From an uncultured Dysgonomonas sp. (GTDB taxonomy: Bacteria > Bacteroidota > Bacteroidia > Bacteroidales > Dysgonomonadaceae), in contig CALYRA010000047.1 of assembly GCA_945292135.1 (NCBI GenBank), forward strand, positions 1 to 7,342: a stretch of 7,342 bases of DNA, in the 5' to 3' direction. The stretch's first letter is position 1, and each line of letters starts with the position of its first letter. The notes under the pieces are model-generated. The model was not told the origin of the DNA, searched no databases, and was given only the letters and a program-made list of their open reading frames with translations. Positions 7,292-7,342 of this stretch are shown here, piece by piece. Both the position numbers and the translations under genes were made by a program.

Positions 7292-7342
7292 GAACTAAAA
7301 TATGTTAAGGCTCATATCTCTGGAGCATTGTACATGAATGCT
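7292..7342. other. Right-edge sequence after the operon, nothing supported
   Basis: The last 51 bp contain no recognisable gene start and no convincing terminator. A 4 bp stem (GCTC 7310-7313 with GAGC 7323-7326) is too weak to call. Whether the operon continues beyond DUF3999 cannot be seen. Confidence 0.5.

Noticed and set aside
7309..7327. Terminator hairpin after DUF3999
   Set aside because: Only a 4 bp stem with a 9-base loop and no T run.

Overview
The window looks like chromosomal DNA from an AT-rich member of the Bacteroidota, most likely Bacteroidales. Three things point there: an outer-membrane beta-barrel receptor with an N-terminal carboxypeptidase-regulatory-like domain, a TPR lipoprotein of the kind common in Bacteroides and relatives, and start regions without clear Shine-Dalgarno sequences, two of them preceded by matches to the Bacteroidota -7 box TAnnTTTG. 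No species call is justified from the sequence alone.

Layout. The left half reads on the minus strand. Positions 1-1749 hold the first 583 codons of a TonB-dependent-receptor-like outer-membrane beta-barrel protein that runs off the left edge. Just upstream of it (1770-2389) is a shortened, probably frameshifted TPR lipoprotein gene. A gap of about 440 bp (2390-2830) has no convincing gene but carries several short inverted repeats. Next (2831-3510) is a HAD-superfamily phosphatase gene of the beta-phosphoglucomutase-like type. All its catalytic motifs are readable, but single-base indels and in-frame stops break it, so it is a pseudogene.

The right half reads on the plus strand. After a 101 bp divergent intergenic region with a -7-type box, a two-gene operon fills 3612-7291: an 828-residue polytopic membrane protein of the DUF2339 family and a 398-residue exported, C-terminally anchored protein of the DUF3999 family. 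Their ends overlap by 4 bp (ATGA). These families are known neighbours with no established function, so the pair is the best candidate here for an uncharacterised system, plausibly a membrane complex with a large extracytoplasmic subunit.

The contrast between parts is informative. About 1.7 kb (1770-3510) holds two damaged genes and a non-coding gap, while the flanking 583-, 828- and 398-codon frames are clean. That favours genuine local gene decay over general sequencing error, although several of the breaks lie in or beside homopolymer runs and should be checked against reads.
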